Shown here: one piece after another, positions 33,768 through 43,224 of the stretch
Layout of the letters: every line of letters starts with the position of its first letter
Numbering within the stretch: position 1 is the stretch's first letter
Source of the DNA: Pseudomonadota bacterium
GTDB lineage: Bacteria > Pseudomonadota > Gammaproteobacteria > Burkholderiales > Burkholderiaceae_C
DNA length: 64,000 nt
NCBI GenBank assembly: GCA_021845505.1
Contig: JAJZVU010000009.1
Span: forward strand, 38,262-102,261
Direction of reading: 5' to 3'
Position numbers and translations under genes: made by a program
The notes under the pieces: generated by a model
Databases searched by the model: none
What the model was told of the DNA's origin: nothing
What the model saw: only the letters and a program-made list of their open reading frames with translations

Positions 33768-34607
33768 ATGCGACTGCTCGCACAAGCGGCCGAGCGGCGG
33801 CTGCTCTGGCTCGATCACCTGGCCTACAGCGCAGGTCTGCCGGGCGGCGCCTACGCCTGGCTCGACGCGGCGAGCGCGGTCGCCGGGCTGCGCCGCGCGC
33901 AGGCTCTGCTGCGCTCGGACGTCGTCGAACTGCCGCTGGCGCCGGTCGTCGCGGCCTGGCTGGACGCCGATCCGGCGTTGCGCGAAGCGCTGGCGGCGAA
34001 GTCGCGCCAGGCGCACGGCGGGCTCAAGGAGCTGCTCGGCCGGGCCGCGCTGCGCGGCCACCTCGCCGAACTCGCGCTTGCGTTGCGCGCGGCGTGCCGC
34101 GGCGAGCTGCTGGCGCTGGTCGTGCCGTCGCCGCGCGACTGGCTGGCCTGGGCGCTGGGGCAGGCCGGCGCGGACCCGGCGCGCGCCGACGACGAGGACG
34201 CGGTCGATTCCGCTGCGGCCTGCATGGCCGACCTGCTGCGCGCCTTCGCGAGCAGCGGCGTCGACGTGCTCGCGCTGCGCGAGACGCGCCCCTGGTTCGG
34301 CGACGACGCCGGCGTGTGGGGCGAGCTGCTGCAGCCGCTGGCCAACGTGGCGCGTCACTACGGCTGGGACTGGGGAACCCGGCTGCCGGCGGGCCTGGCC
34401 GCACCGGCCGCGCTGAGCGCGGACTTTGTCATCGTCCCGGCGCCCGGCGGATTTCCCGGGTTGCAGGGTATCGAGGTCGACGCCGCGGTGTGGAGCGGCG
34501 GCGCGCTGCAGGCCGCGCCGGCGGGCTGCTTCGACTTCGCGTCGATCCCGGCCGCGGCGCGTCCCGAGGACGTGCTGGCGTGCCTGGATCGCCTGCGCAA
34601 CGCCTGA
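33768..34607 (+). CDS. apcE: Acetophenone carboxylase-like subunit E
   Basis: A 279-residue protein with no strongly recognised domain, Leu/Ala-rich and helical in the first half, with the motif HYGWDWGTRLPAGLAAP and an acidic WGELLQPLANVARHYG. Its size, position directly after the HyuB subunit and before a CoA ligase match ApcE, the loosely bound subunit of acetophenone carboxylase. GGGGGAGG lies upstream. The identification rests mainly on gene order; on sequence alone it would be hypothetical. Confidence 0.65.
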   Translation: MRLLAQAAERRLLWLDHLAYSAGLPGGAYAWLDAASAVAGLRRAQALLRSDVVELPLAPVVAAWLDADPALREALAAKSRQAHGGLKELLGRAALRGHLAELALALRAACRGELLALVVPSPRDWLAWALGQAGADPARADDEDAVDSAAACMADLLRAFASSGVDVLALRETRPWFGDDAGVWGELLQPLANVARHYGWDWGTRLPAGLAAPAALSADFVIVPAPGGFPGLQGIEVDAAVWSGGALQAAPAGCFDFASIPAAARPEDVLACLDRLRNA

Positions 34608-34623
34608 GGAGGACGCAATCGTC

Positions 34624-36618
34624 ATGGTCAACGAAGGGGATTGGCTGTGGTCGCCCGGCGAGTCCCGGGTGCGCGGCTCCAGGCTGACGGACTACCTGGG
34701 TTGGCTGGCGCGCGAGCGCGGGCAGGCGCTCGACGGCTACGCCGCGCTTTGGCTCTGGTCGGTCGAGCAACCCGACGCCTTCTGGGGCTCGATCTGGCAA
34801 TGGTGCGAGGTGCTGCACGACGGATCCGCCGAGCGGGTCACCGACGGCGCGCCGATGCCGCACACCCGCTGGTTCCCCGACGCCCGCGTGAACTACGCCG
34901 AGCATGTGCTGCGCCACGCCGAGCGCGCCGACCCCGCGCATGTCGCGTTCCACCACGCCAGCGAAACCGAGCCGCCGCGTGCGCTGGCGCTGCGCGAACT
35001 CGCCAGCCAGGTACGCCGGCTGGCGCAGTGGCTGCGCGCGCTCGGAGTCGGTCCGGGCGACCGCGTGGTCGCCTACCTGCCGAACGTTCCAGCGTGCGCG
35101 GTCGCCATGCTGGCGGCGACCAGCATCGGCGCGGTGTGGTCGGCGGCGTCGATCGAATTCGGCGTGGGCACGGTGGTCGACCGCTTCCGTCAGATCGAGC
35201 CCAAGGTGCTGATCGCCGGCGACGGCTACCGCTTCGGCGGCAAGCCCTACGACCGCCGCGACGAGGTGGCGCAGATCGCCCGCGCGCTGCCTTCGCTGCA
35301 GGCGCTGCTCTGGCTGCCGACGCTGGGCTCGGGTGCCCCGGATGCGGGCGACGTGGCGCAGTACGCGTGGGACGACGCGCTGGCCGGGCCGCAGGTCGCT
35401 GCGCAGGACTTCCGCTACGAGCGAGTGGCCAGCGGCCACCCGTTGTGGGTGGTGTTCTCGTCGGGTACCACCGGGCTGCCCAAGCCCATCGTCCACAGCC
35501 ATGTCGGCGTGCTGGTCGAGCACCTCAAGCTGATGCACCTGCACATCGACCTCGGGCCCGGCTCCAGCATGTTCTTCTACAGCACCACCGGGTGGATGAT
35601 GTGGAACCTGCTGGTCGCCGCGCTGATGACAGGGGCCAGCTCCGTGCTGTACGACGGCAGCCCGCTGCACGGCGGCCCCGAGTGCCTGTGGCGGCTCGCC
35701 GAGGCGACGCGGGCCAGCTGCTTCGGCGCCAGCCCGACCTTCGTGCAGATCATGGAAAAGGCCGGGCTGCAGCCCGGCCGCCGCTTCGACCTGTCGGCGC
35801 TCGACACCATCGTGCTCAGCGGCGCGCCGTGCACCCCGGAGACCTTCGCCTGGTTCTACGAGTCGGTCAAGCGCGACCTGTGGGTGACCTCGCAGTCGGG
35901 CGGAACCGAGATCTGCAGCGGCTTTGTCGGCTCGGCGCCGACGCAACCTGTGTACGCGGGGGAGATCCAGGCGCGCATGCTCGGCATGGCGGTCGAGGTG
36001 TGGGACGAGCAGGGGCATCCGGTGATCGACGAGGTGGGCGAACTCGTCGTGCGCAAGCCCTGTCCGTCGATGCCCATCGCGTTCTGGAACGACTCCGAAG
36101 GAGCCTCGTACCGCGCGGCCTACTTCGAGCATTTCCCGGGGGTCTGGCGGCACGGCGACTTCATGAAGATCAACCGGCGCGGCGGCTGCTACATCTACGG
36201 CCGCTCGGACTCCACGCTCAACCGCCACGGCGTGCGCATCGGCGCGGCCGAGATCTACCGCGTGGTCGAGGCGGTCCCCGAGGTGGCCGACAGCCTGGTC
36301 GTGTGCTGCGAGCTGCCGGGCGGCGGCTTCTACATGCCGCTGTTCGTCAAGCTGCGCGCGGGCGGCGAGCTCGACGACGCGCTGCGCGGCCGCATCGCCG
36401 ACGCGCTGCGGCGCCAGTGCAGCCCGCGCCACGTTCCCGACGCGATGCTGCAGGTGCGGGAGATCCCCTACACCCTGACCGGCAAGAAGATGGAAATCCC
36501 GGTACGCAGGATCCTCATGGGAACCGCGCCCGGGCGTGCCGCCAACCCCGACGCGATGGCCAACCCGCAGGCGCTTGCCGAATACCTGGCACTGGCGCGC
36601 CAGCGCGCCGGCGACTGA
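34624..36618 (+). CDS. Acetoacetyl-/benzoylacetate-type CoA ligase
   Basis: A 664-residue AMP-forming ligase of the acetoacetyl-CoA synthetase family. [21 protein letters not shown] and YAEHVLRH are at the N-terminus, the P-loop [17 protein letters not shown] is at about residues 277-293, [12 protein letters not shown] is the A5 region, and the catalytic Lys is in [12 protein letters not shown] near residue 622. It follows apcE at 16 bases with GAGGAGGA upstream. In Aromatoleum, bal (benzoylacetate-CoA ligase) has this same place after apcE. It should activate the beta-keto acid made by the carboxylase; the exact acid is unknown. Confidence 0.87.
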   Translation: MVNEGDWLWSPGESRVRGSRLTDYLGWLARERGQALDGYAALWLWSVEQPDAFWGSIWQWCEVLHDGSAERVTDGAPMPHTRWFPDARVNYAEHVLRHAERADPAHVAFHHASETEPPRALALRELASQVRRLAQWLRALGVGPGDRVVAYLPNVPACAVAMLAATSIGAVWSAASIEFGVGTVVDRFRQIEPKVLIAGDGYRFGGKPYDRRDEVAQIARALPSLQALLWLPTLGSGAPDAGDVAQYAWDDALAGPQVAAQDFRYERVASGHPLWVVFSSGTTGLPKPIVHSHVGVLVEHLKLMHLHIDLGPGSSMFFYSTTGWMMWNLLVAALMTGASSVLYDGSPLHGGPECLWRLAEATRASCFGASPTFVQIMEKAGLQPGRRFDLSALDTIVLSGAPCTPETFAWFYESVKRDLWVTSQSGGTEICSGFVGSAPTQPVYAGEIQARMLGMAVEVWDEQGHPVIDEVGELVVRKPCPSMPIAFWNDSEGASYRAAYFEHFPGVWRHGDFMKINRRGGCYIYGRSDSTLNRHGVRIGAAEIYRVVEAVPEVADSLVVCCELPGGGFYMPLFVKLRAGGELDDALRGRIADALRRQCSPRHVPDAMLQVREIPYTLTGKKMEIPVRRILMGTAPGRAANPDAMANPQALAEYLALARQRAGD

Positions 36619-36658
36619 ACGGGCGCGCGCGCCGCCGGCACGACCCCGGAGAACCAGC

Positions 36659-37546
36659 ATGCAGCAACCCCACAAGCCCCTGGCGGGAAGGACCCTGTTC
36701 ATCACCGGCGCCAGCCGCGGCATCGGGCTGGCGATCGCGCTGCGCGCGGCGCGCGACGGCGCCAACGTGGCCATCGCAGCGAAGACCGCACAGCCCCACC
36801 CCAAGCTGCCGGGCACCATCCACACCGCGGCCGAGGCCGTCGAGCAGGCAGGCGGCCGCGGGCTGCCGCTGCTGGTCGACGTGCGCGACGAGGGCCAGGT
36901 CGAGGCGGCGGTGGCGCGCACCGTCGAGCGCTTCGGCGGCATCGACGCCTGCATCAACAACGCGTCGGCGATCCACCTGGCCGGCACCGAGAGCATCGAG
37001 CTCAAGCGCTTCGACCTCATCCAGCAGATCAACCTGCGCGGCACCTTCGTCGTGTCTCGCGCCTGCATCCCCCACCTGCGCCGCAGCCCGAACCCGCACA
37101 TCCTGGCGCTGGCGCCTCCCCCGACGCTGCGCGGCGACTGGTTCGCGCCGCATCTGGCGTACACCCTGTCCAAGTACGGGATGTCGCTGGTGATGCTCGG
37201 CCTGGCGGAGGAACTGCGCGACGCCGGGATCGCCTGCAACGCACTGTGGCCGCGCACGCTGATCGCCACCGCCGCGGTCGAGTTCGCGCTCGGCGGCCAG
37301 GCCATGCTGCGCCACGCGCGCAGCCCGCAGATCATGGCCGACGCCGCGCACGCCATCCTGTGCCGGCCTGCGCGCAGCTGCAGCGGACGTTTCCTGCTCG
37401 ACGACGAGGTGCTGGCCGAGGAGGGCGTGCTCGACTTCGAGCGCTACCGCAACGACCCGTCGTGCGACCTGCTGCCCGACCTGTTCGTCGACCCGCAGGC
37501 GCCGCTGCCCCCCGGCTCGCGCTACGCGGCCAGCGCGCCGGCATAG
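36659..37546 (+). CDS. SDR oxidoreductase, HSDL2-like
   Basis: A 295-residue short-chain dehydrogenase most like the N-terminal domain of hydroxysteroid dehydrogenase-like protein 2. The cofactor motif is [29 protein letters not shown] and the catalytic YTLSK follow. The HSDL2 pattern NISPP is changed to ALAPPP here, so the usual catalytic Ser appears to be Ala. It may act on long-chain or cyclic alcohols, or have a non-standard mechanism. It is separated from the ligase by 40 bases and probably belongs to the same operon. Confidence 0.85.
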   Translation: MQQPHKPLAGRTLFITGASRGIGLAIALRAARDGANVAIAAKTAQPHPKLPGTIHTAAEAVEQAGGRGLPLLVDVRDEGQVEAAVARTVERFGGIDACINNASAIHLAGTESIELKRFDLIQQINLRGTFVVSRACIPHLRRSPNPHILALAPPPTLRGDWFAPHLAYTLSKYGMSLVMLGLAEELRDAGIACNALWPRTLIATAAVEFALGGQAMLRHARSPQIMADAAHAILCRPARSCSGRFLLDDEVLAEEGVLDFERYRNDPSCDLLPDLFVDPQAPLPPGSRYAASAPA

Positions 37547-37707
37547 CACGGGCAGCGCTGCGCAGCCGCGCCGGGTGGTTCGTCTGCTGCGTCGCAGCAC
37601 GAAAAACCAACCTTTCGGTGGGCGCCCGCGGCACCCGGTCGCTGCTCGAATGCCCTCATCCCGGCCGCGCACGCGGCGGGGCACCACGTGGACAAGGAGA
37701 CAAGCGC

Positions 37708-38469
37708 ATGATCGAGCTACAGGGCCGCAAGGCCCTCATCACGGGGGCGGCGCAGGGCCTGGGCAAGGCCATCGCCGAACTCTTCGTCGAGCGCGGCGCG
37801 CGGGTGATGCTGGCCGACATCGACGCCGAAGGCGCGGCCCGCACGGCCGCGGCGCTGGGCGCGCAGGCCCGCGCGGTCGGCTGCGACGTCACCCGCTCGG
37901 CCGAGGTGGCCGCCGCGGTGGCCGCCGCCACCGACTGGATGGGCGGACTCGACACCCTGGTCAACAACGCCGGAATCGAGGTCGTCAAGCCGCTGTTCGA
38001 CAACACCGACGAGGAATACGAGCGCCTGATGGCCATCAACGTCAAGGGGGTGTTCCTCGGAATGAAGCACGCGCTCGGGCCGCTGGCCGCCTCGGGCCGC
38101 GGCGCCATTGTCAACATCTCCTCGCTGGCCGGGGTCAACGGGGTTCCGCTGTTCGGCACCTACGCCGCGTCGAAGTCGGCGGTCATCCAGCTCAGCCGCA
38201 CCGCGGCCGCCGAGCTGCGGCCGGCCGGCATCCGGGTCAACGCGGTGTGCCCGGGCTTCGTCGGCACCGCGATGGTCGAGCGGCTGATCCCCACCGTCGA
38301 GGCGATCGTCGGCGTGCCCTTCAGCGCGCTGGTCGCGGCCAAGCAGCTGCGGCTGGGAACGCCGCGCGAGGTCGCCGAGATGGCCGCCTTCCTCGCCTCC
38401 GACGCCGCCAGCTGGACCACCGGCTCCCACTACATCCTGGACGGCGGGCTGTCCGCCGGATTGCTATGA
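37708..38469 (+). CDS. SDR oxidoreductase (classical)
   Basis: A 253-residue classical SDR: cofactor motif ALITGAAQGLGKAIAE, NNAGIEVVKPL, and a full catalytic set, Ser in NISSLAGVNG and YAASKSA. The C-terminus DGGLSAGLL is typical. The Asp in MLADIDAEG after beta-2 indicates NAD(H) preference. ATG 37708 has AAGGAG upstream. It follows a 161-base gap after the HSDL2-like gene and overlaps the next SDR by 4 bases. A secondary alcohol dehydrogenase feeding the ketone carboxylase is a reasonable role. Confidence 0.85.
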   Translation: MIELQGRKALITGAAQGLGKAIAELFVERGARVMLADIDAEGAARTAAALGAQARAVGCDVTRSAEVAAAVAAATDWMGGLDTLVNNAGIEVVKPLFDNTDEEYERLMAINVKGVFLGMKHALGPLAASGRGAIVNISSLAGVNGVPLFGTYAASKSAVIQLSRTAAAELRPAGIRVNAVCPGFVGTAMVERLIPTVEAIVGVPFSALVAAKQLRLGTPREVAEMAAFLASDAASWTTGSHYILDGGLSAGLL

Positions 38470-39236
38470 ACAGCCCCGCACTGCTGCAAGACAAGGTGGC
38501 CATCGTCACCGGAGCCGCGCGCGGCCTCGGCGAGGCCGTGGCGCGCGCCTACGCCGCCGAAGGCGCGAAGGTGGTGGTGTCCGACATCGACCTCGACGGC
38601 GCGCGCCGCGTCGCCGACTCGCTGCCCGGCGCGATCGCTGTGGGCTGCGACGTGCGCGTTCCCGGGCAGGTCGAGGCGCTGGTCGCCGCCGCGGTGGCGC
38701 GCCACGGCAGGCTGGACATCATGGTGCCCAACGCAGGTGTCGCGCGGGTCGCGCCGCTGACCGAGACCAGCTACGAGCAGTGGCGCGAGGTCACCTCGGT
38801 CAACCTGGACGGGGTGTTCCTGTGCATGCGCTACGCGGCGCCTGCGATCATCGCCGCGGGCGGCGGGCACATCATCCCGATGGCCTCGGTGACCGCCAAG
38901 GCGGCCTGCGCGCTGATCGCCAGCTACGCCGCCGCGAAGGCCGGGGTGATGTCGCTGGTGCAGACCGCCGCGATCGAGCTGCGCGCCCACAACGTGCAGG
39001 TCAACGCGATCCTGCCCGGGTTCATCGACACCGACCTGGTGAAGGCGCACCGCGCGGAGTTCGAGCAACGGCTCGGGATCCCCGACTTCAACGCGGTGAT
39101 CGCGCAGCGCCAGGGGCGCTACGGCACCCCGGCCGAAGTGGCGCAGCTGGCGGTGTTCCTGGCCAGCGGTCGCGCGAGCTTTTCCAACGGCAGCGGCTTC
39201 GTGCTCGACGGCGGCGTCAGCTCGTCGCTGCTCTGA
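38466..39236 (+). CDS. SDR oxidoreductase (classical)
   Basis: A 256-residue classical SDR with AIVTGAARGLGEAVAR, PNAGVARVAPLTE, Ser in IPMASVTAKAA and YAAAKAGV. VVVSDIDLDG again points to NAD. The start overlaps the stop of the preceding SDR (ATGA), so the two are co-translated and may work on the same or stereoisomeric alcohols. It resembles mycofactocin-coupled or cyclic-alcohol SDRs only in general terms; the substrate is unknown. Confidence 0.84.
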   Translation: MNSPALLQDKVAIVTGAARGLGEAVARAYAAEGAKVVVSDIDLDGARRVADSLPGAIAVGCDVRVPGQVEALVAAAVARHGRLDIMVPNAGVARVAPLTETSYEQWREVTSVNLDGVFLCMRYAAPAIIAAGGGHIIPMASVTAKAACALIASYAAAKAGVMSLVQTAAIELRAHNVQVNAILPGFIDTDLVKAHRAEFEQRLGIPDFNAVIAQRQGRYGTPAEVAQLAVFLASGRASFSNGSGFVLDGGVSSSLL

Positions 39237-39301
39237 CGCGCAGGCCCCGGAGCCCGGGCCCCCGCGCCCGGGCGCCACGTCCACCCATCCGGAGACTTTC
39301 G

Positions 39302-40432
39302 ATGAAGACCCACAAACCCGTCGTGGTGTACGGCGCCAGCGGCTACACCGGCCGCCTGGTCTGCGAGTACCTGCGCGAATACGCCATCCCCTTCGTCGCC
39401 GCGGGCCGCAGCAAGGACAAGCTGGCCGAGGCGATGCGCTCCCACGTGCCGGGGATCGAGTCGGCCGACTACGAGATCGCCGAGGTCGAGCACAGCACCG
39501 AGGCGCTGACCGCGCTGTTTCGCGGAGCCTCGGTGGTGCTCAACACCGTCGGCCCCTTCGCCCGCCTCGGCCCCGAGGTGGTGCAGGCCTGCCTGGCCGC
39601 CGGCTGCCACTACGCCGACACCACCGGCGAGCAGGACTGGCTGATCACCTGCGACGAGCAGTGGGGAGAACGCTTCGCCGCGGCCGGGCTGCTGCTGTCG
39701 CCGGGGCTGGCGCAGATGTACACCACCGGCGAGATCGCCGCCCAGCTGTGCCTGCAGACACCGGGGCTGGACACCCTGGACATCGCGGTGTTCTGGGGCG
39801 GCAGCCCGACCATCGCGTCGACCCGCACGATCCTGGTCAACGCCGCCACCTCCAAGGCCTACTATCTGGAGCAGAACCAGTACAAGGAGTGGCAACCCGA
39901 TGCCGGCCTGTACCACCTGGCGATCCCCGGCCAGCACGAAACCGCGCTGGCGCTGCCGTGGGGCGGCACCTCGCACCCGGTGTGGTTCCGCCGCGACCCC
40001 CGCGTGGCCAACGTCAGGGTGCTCGGCGGGGTGTTCAACCGCCAGCTCATGCTGGGGGTGCCGCAGATCGTCGCCGCCGCGCTCGAGGCCACCAGGGACA
40101 TGGACCCCGACGCTCGCTACGACGCGCTGTCGCAGACCGCGGCCGGGGTGATGAACACCATGCCGCCTCGCGAGAACCCCCGCCTGAACAAGTCGGTCGA
40201 CTCGGTGCACGCGTCGGGCCCGCTGGGGCGCGCCCACTGCGTGATCTACGGCAACTGCAACTACAAGCAGACCGGGTTGCTGCAGGCCTTCGCCGCCGCG
40301 TCGCTGCTGCAGCGCGCCCCGCTGCGCGCGGGCTTCGCGTCGGGCTGCCAGGCCTTCGGCCACCACGAGCTGCTGGGCGCGCTGCGCGGCTTCGGACTGG
40401 TGCAGCCTCCGCTGCTCAGCGTACAGACCTGA
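39302..40432 (+). CDS. Saccharopine dehydrogenase-like reductase
   Basis: A 376-residue protein with an N-terminal Rossmann fold, VVVYGASGYTGRLVCEYLRE, and GASVVLNTVGPFARLGPEVVQACLAAGCHYADTTGEQDW, the signature of saccharopine dehydrogenase-like proteins and trans-acting enoyl reductases. The C-terminal part (RLNKSVDSVHASGPLGRAHC) is a less common variant. Relatives act in lipid or polyketide pathways, not lysine metabolism. Within this catabolic island it may reduce a C=C or C=O bond in the substrate. It lies 65 bases after the SDR pair. Confidence 0.78.
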   Translation: MKTHKPVVVYGASGYTGRLVCEYLREYAIPFVAAGRSKDKLAEAMRSHVPGIESADYEIAEVEHSTEALTALFRGASVVLNTVGPFARLGPEVVQACLAAGCHYADTTGEQDWLITCDEQWGERFAAAGLLLSPGLAQMYTTGEIAAQLCLQTPGLDTLDIAVFWGGSPTIASTRTILVNAATSKAYYLEQNQYKEWQPDAGLYHLAIPGQHETALALPWGGTSHPVWFRRDPRVANVRVLGGVFNRQLMLGVPQIVAAALEATRDMDPDARYDALSQTAAGVMNTMPPRENPRLNKSVDSVHASGPLGRAHCVIYGNCNYKQTGLLQAFAAASLLQRAPLRAGFASGCQAFGHHELLGALRGFGLVQPPLLSVQT

Positions 40433-40443
40433 GGGCGCCGCCG

Positions 40444-41991
40444 ATGCGACTGGTCGACTATCTCGACAAGGGCGCCCAGCTCGGCGCGGCGCGGACCTGC
40501 CTGAGCATGTCGGGCAGCGAGCTGAGCTACGCCGAGGTGCAGCGGATCAGCCACCGCGTCGGGCGCGCGCTGCAGCGCTCGGCCATCGCTCCCGGCGACA
40601 AGGTGGCGGTGCTCAGCGGCAACGACGCCACCGCGTTCGCCTGTGTGTTCGGCATCTCGCGCGCGGGCGCCGTCTGGTGCCCGATCAACCCGCGCAACGA
40701 GGCCGCCGAGAACCGGCATGTGCTCGACGCCTTCGACTGCTGCTGCCTGATCTTCCACAGCGCGTACTCGGAGATGGTCGAGCGCATGCGCGGCGGACTT
40801 CCCAAGCTTCGGCAATCGGTGTGCCTGGACCGGCCGCAGCCCTTCGCGCCGTCGCTGGACGAATGGCTGCAGGGGGTCGACGACTCGCCGCTCGCCGTGC
40901 AGCCGCTCGACGACCTGGCGATGATCGCCGGCACCGGCGGCACCACCGGCCTGCCCAAGGGGGTGATGCTCAGCGGGGCCAACCTGGAGAGCATGACCGC
41001 GCTCACGCTGATGAGCTACCCCTTCGAGGGCCGGCCCAACTACCTGGCGCTGGCGCCGCTGACCCATGCCGCCGGGGTGCTGTGCCTTCCGATCCTGGCG
41101 CTGGGCGGGCGCATCGTCGTGCTGCCTCGCCCCGACCTCGGCGACTTCCTCGACTGCATCGAGCGCCACGCGATCACCCACACCTTCCTGCCGCCGACGC
41201 TGATCTACATGCTGCTGGCCCACGAGCGGCTGGCCAGCACCCGCCTGGACAGCCTGCAGTGCTTCTGGTACGGCGCCGCGCCGATCTCGGTGGCGCGGCT
41301 GGAGGAGGCGCTGGCGCGGATCGGCCCGGTGATGGGCCAGCTGTTCGGCCAGACCGAGGCTCCGATGATGATCTCCATGCTCGCGCCGAAGGACCATTTC
41401 CTGCCCGGCGGCGCCGTCGCCCGCGAGCGCCTGGCCTCGGCCGGGCGGCCGGGACCGCTGGTGCAGGTGGCGATCATGGACCCGGCCGGCAGGCTGCTGC
41501 CCAGCGGGCAGACGGGCGAGGTGGTGGTGCGCGGCACGCTGGTCATGATGGGCTACTACAAGGACCCGCAGGCCACCGCCGAGGCCGGGCGCCACGGCTG
41601 GCATCACACCGGGGACATCGGCCGCCTCGACGACGACGGCTACCTGTACATCGTCGATCGCGCCAAGGACATGGTGATCACCGGGGGTTTCAACGTCTAT
41701 TCGGTCGAGGTCGAGCAGGCGCTGATGCAGCACCCCGACGTGCGCGACTGCGCGGTCATCGGGTTGCCCGACGACAAATGGGGCGAACGGGTGGTCGCGG
41801 TGCTGCAGTTGCACCCGGGGCGCAGCGTCGATCCGGCGGATGTGCAAGACTTCGTCAAGGCGCGCATCGGCAGCGTCAAGGCCCCCAAGCAGGTCGAGGT
41901 GTGGCCCGACCTGCCGCGCTCGAAGCTCGGCAAGGTGCTGAAAAAGGACATCCGGCAGCAACTGCTGGACCAGGAGGAAGCCAGGACATGA
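40444..41991 (+). CDS. Acyl-CoA ligase (AMP-forming)
   Basis: A 515-residue medium/long-chain or aromatic acyl-CoA ligase. The adenylation motif is IAGTGGTTGLPKGVM (about residues 161-175), QLFGQTEAPMMIS is the A5 region, YIVDRAKDMVITGGFNVYS the hinge, and the catalytic Lys is in RSKLGKVLKKD. It starts 11 bases after the reductase and overlaps the thiolase gene by 4 bases, so the three genes are one unit. It differs from the acetoacetyl-type ligase at 34624, so the pathway probably has two separate acid activation steps. Confidence 0.88.
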   Translation: MRLVDYLDKGAQLGAARTCLSMSGSELSYAEVQRISHRVGRALQRSAIAPGDKVAVLSGNDATAFACVFGISRAGAVWCPINPRNEAAENRHVLDAFDCCCLIFHSAYSEMVERMRGGLPKLRQSVCLDRPQPFAPSLDEWLQGVDDSPLAVQPLDDLAMIAGTGGTTGLPKGVMLSGANLESMTALTLMSYPFEGRPNYLALAPLTHAAGVLCLPILALGGRIVVLPRPDLGDFLDCIERHAITHTFLPPTLIYMLLAHERLASTRLDSLQCFWYGAAPISVARLEEALARIGPVMGQLFGQTEAPMMISMLAPKDHFLPGGAVARERLASAGRPGPLVQVAIMDPAGRLLPSGQTGEVVVRGTLVMMGYYKDPQATAEAGRHGWHHTGDIGRLDDDGYLYIVDRAKDMVITGGFNVYSVEVEQALMQHPDVRDCAVIGLPDDKWGERVVAVLQLHPGRSVDPADVQDFVKARIGSVKAPKQVEVWPDLPRSKLGKVLKKDIRQQLLDQEEART

Positions 41992-43181
41992 GCCAGGACG
42001 TGTGTGTCGCCGGGGTCGGCATGATCGCCTTCACCAAGCCCGGGGCCAGCGAGCCCTACCACCTGATGGCCGCGCGCGCCGGCCGGGCGGCGCTGCAGGA
42101 CTGCGGCATCGGCTACGAGTCGGTGCAGCAGGTCTACGCCGGCTACGTCTACGGCGACTCCACCAGCGGCCAGAAGGCCGCCTACGGACTCGGGCTGACC
42201 GGAATCCCGGTGATCAATGTCAACAACAACTGCTCGACCGGCTCGACCGCGCTGTTCCTGGCGCGCCAGGCGGTGGCCAGCGGAGCCGCCGAGTGCGTGC
42301 TGGCGCTGGGCTTCGAGCAGATGCGCCCGGGCGCGCTGGGCATGGTGTTCGACGACCGCCCCAGCCCTTTCGAGGACTTCGACCGCGAGGTCGACGCGCT
42401 GGTCGGCAAGCCCGAGATCCCGCTGGCGCTGCGCTATTTCGGCGGCGCCGGGCTGGCGCACATGCAGCGCTACGGAACCCCGCTGGCCAGTTTCGCGAAG
42501 GTGCGCGCGAAAGCCAGCCGGCACGCCGCGCGCAACCCGCTTGCGCTGCTGCGCAACGAACTCGGCGAGGACGAGGTGCTGAACTCCCCGGCGATCTGGC
42601 CCGGGGTGCTGACGCGGCTGATGGCCTGCCCGCCGACCTGCGGCGCCGCGGCCGCGGTGCTGGTCTCCGAGGGCTACGCGCGCCGCCACGGGCTGCGCAG
42701 CGACGTGCGCATCCGCGCCCAGGCGATGACCACCGACGGCCCCGAGACCCTGCAGAGCCACGACATGATGCAGGTGGTCGGCTACGGCATGGCCCAGCGC
42801 GCCGCGCGCCAGGCCTACGAGCAGGCCGGGGTCGGGCCCGACGAGGTCGACGTGGTCGAGCTGCACGACTGTTTCGCGCAGAACGAGCTGATCAGCTACG
42901 AGGCGCTCGGGTTGTGTCCCGAGGGCGGCGCCGCGGCGTTCATCGACGCCGGCGACAACACCTACGGCGGCCGCGTGGTGGTCAACCCCTCGGGCGGCCT
43001 GCTGTCCAAGGGCCATCCGCTGGGCGCCACCGGGCTGGCGCAGTGCTTCGAGATCACCCAGCAGCTGCGCGGCCATGCCGAGCAGCGCCAGGTGCCCGGC
43101 GCGCGCATCGGGCTGCAGCACAACCTCGGGCTGGGCGGCGCCTGCGTGGTGACCCTGTACCAGGCGCATCGCCCGGCCTGA
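41988..43181 (+). CDS. SCP-x-type thiolase
   Basis: A 397-residue thiolase. The nucleophile Cys82 is in VNNNCSTGSTALF; VVELHDCFAQNELISYEALGLCPEGG and NPSGGLLSKGHPLGATGLAQ carry the other active site residues. The HDCF motif and the C-terminus QHNLGLGGACVVTLYQ are those of the thiolase domain of sterol carrier protein X, not of the biosynthetic or FadA thiolases. SCP-x enzymes cleave 3-oxoacyl-CoAs including alpha-methyl-branched ones. There is no DUF35 partner next to it, which argues against a retro-aldolase (Ltp2-like) role. It would perform the final cleavage of the CoA-bound product. AGGAGG is upstream of the ATG. Confidence 0.87.
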   Translation: MSQDVCVAGVGMIAFTKPGASEPYHLMAARAGRAALQDCGIGYESVQQVYAGYVYGDSTSGQKAAYGLGLTGIPVINVNNNCSTGSTALFLARQAVASGAAECVLALGFEQMRPGALGMVFDDRPSPFEDFDREVDALVGKPEIPLALRYFGGAGLAHMQRYGTPLASFAKVRAKASRHAARNPLALLRNELGEDEVLNSPAIWPGVLTRLMACPPTCGAAAAVLVSEGYARRHGLRSDVRIRAQAMTTDGPETLQSHDMMQVVGYGMAQRAARQAYEQAGVGPDEVDVVELHDCFAQNELISYEALGLCPEGGAAAFIDAGDNTYGGRVVVNPSGGLLSKGHPLGATGLAQCFEITQQLRGHAEQRQVPGARIGLQHNLGLGGACVVTLYQAHRPA

Positions 43182-43224
43182 ACCCGGCACCCCCGGGAAC
43201 AGGCCCGCGCAGCCGCCCACGCCG

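Noticed and set aside
26856..34607. ATP-dependent hydantoinase or 5-oxoprolinase operon
   Set aside because: Those have one HyuA and one HyuB; here there are two HyuA-like subunits, a zinc-ribbon subunit of the acetone carboxylase gamma type and a fifth subunit followed by a beta-keto acid CoA ligase.
37590..37625. Rho-independent terminator
   Set aside because: A weak stem with a mismatch and a T run exists only on the minus strand, where no gene ends; the plus-strand operon continues.
41988..43181. Steroid side-chain retro-aldolase (Ltp2-like)
   Set aside because: Those need an adjacent DUF35 partner, which is missing, and the catalytic Cys and SCP-x thiolase motifs are intact.
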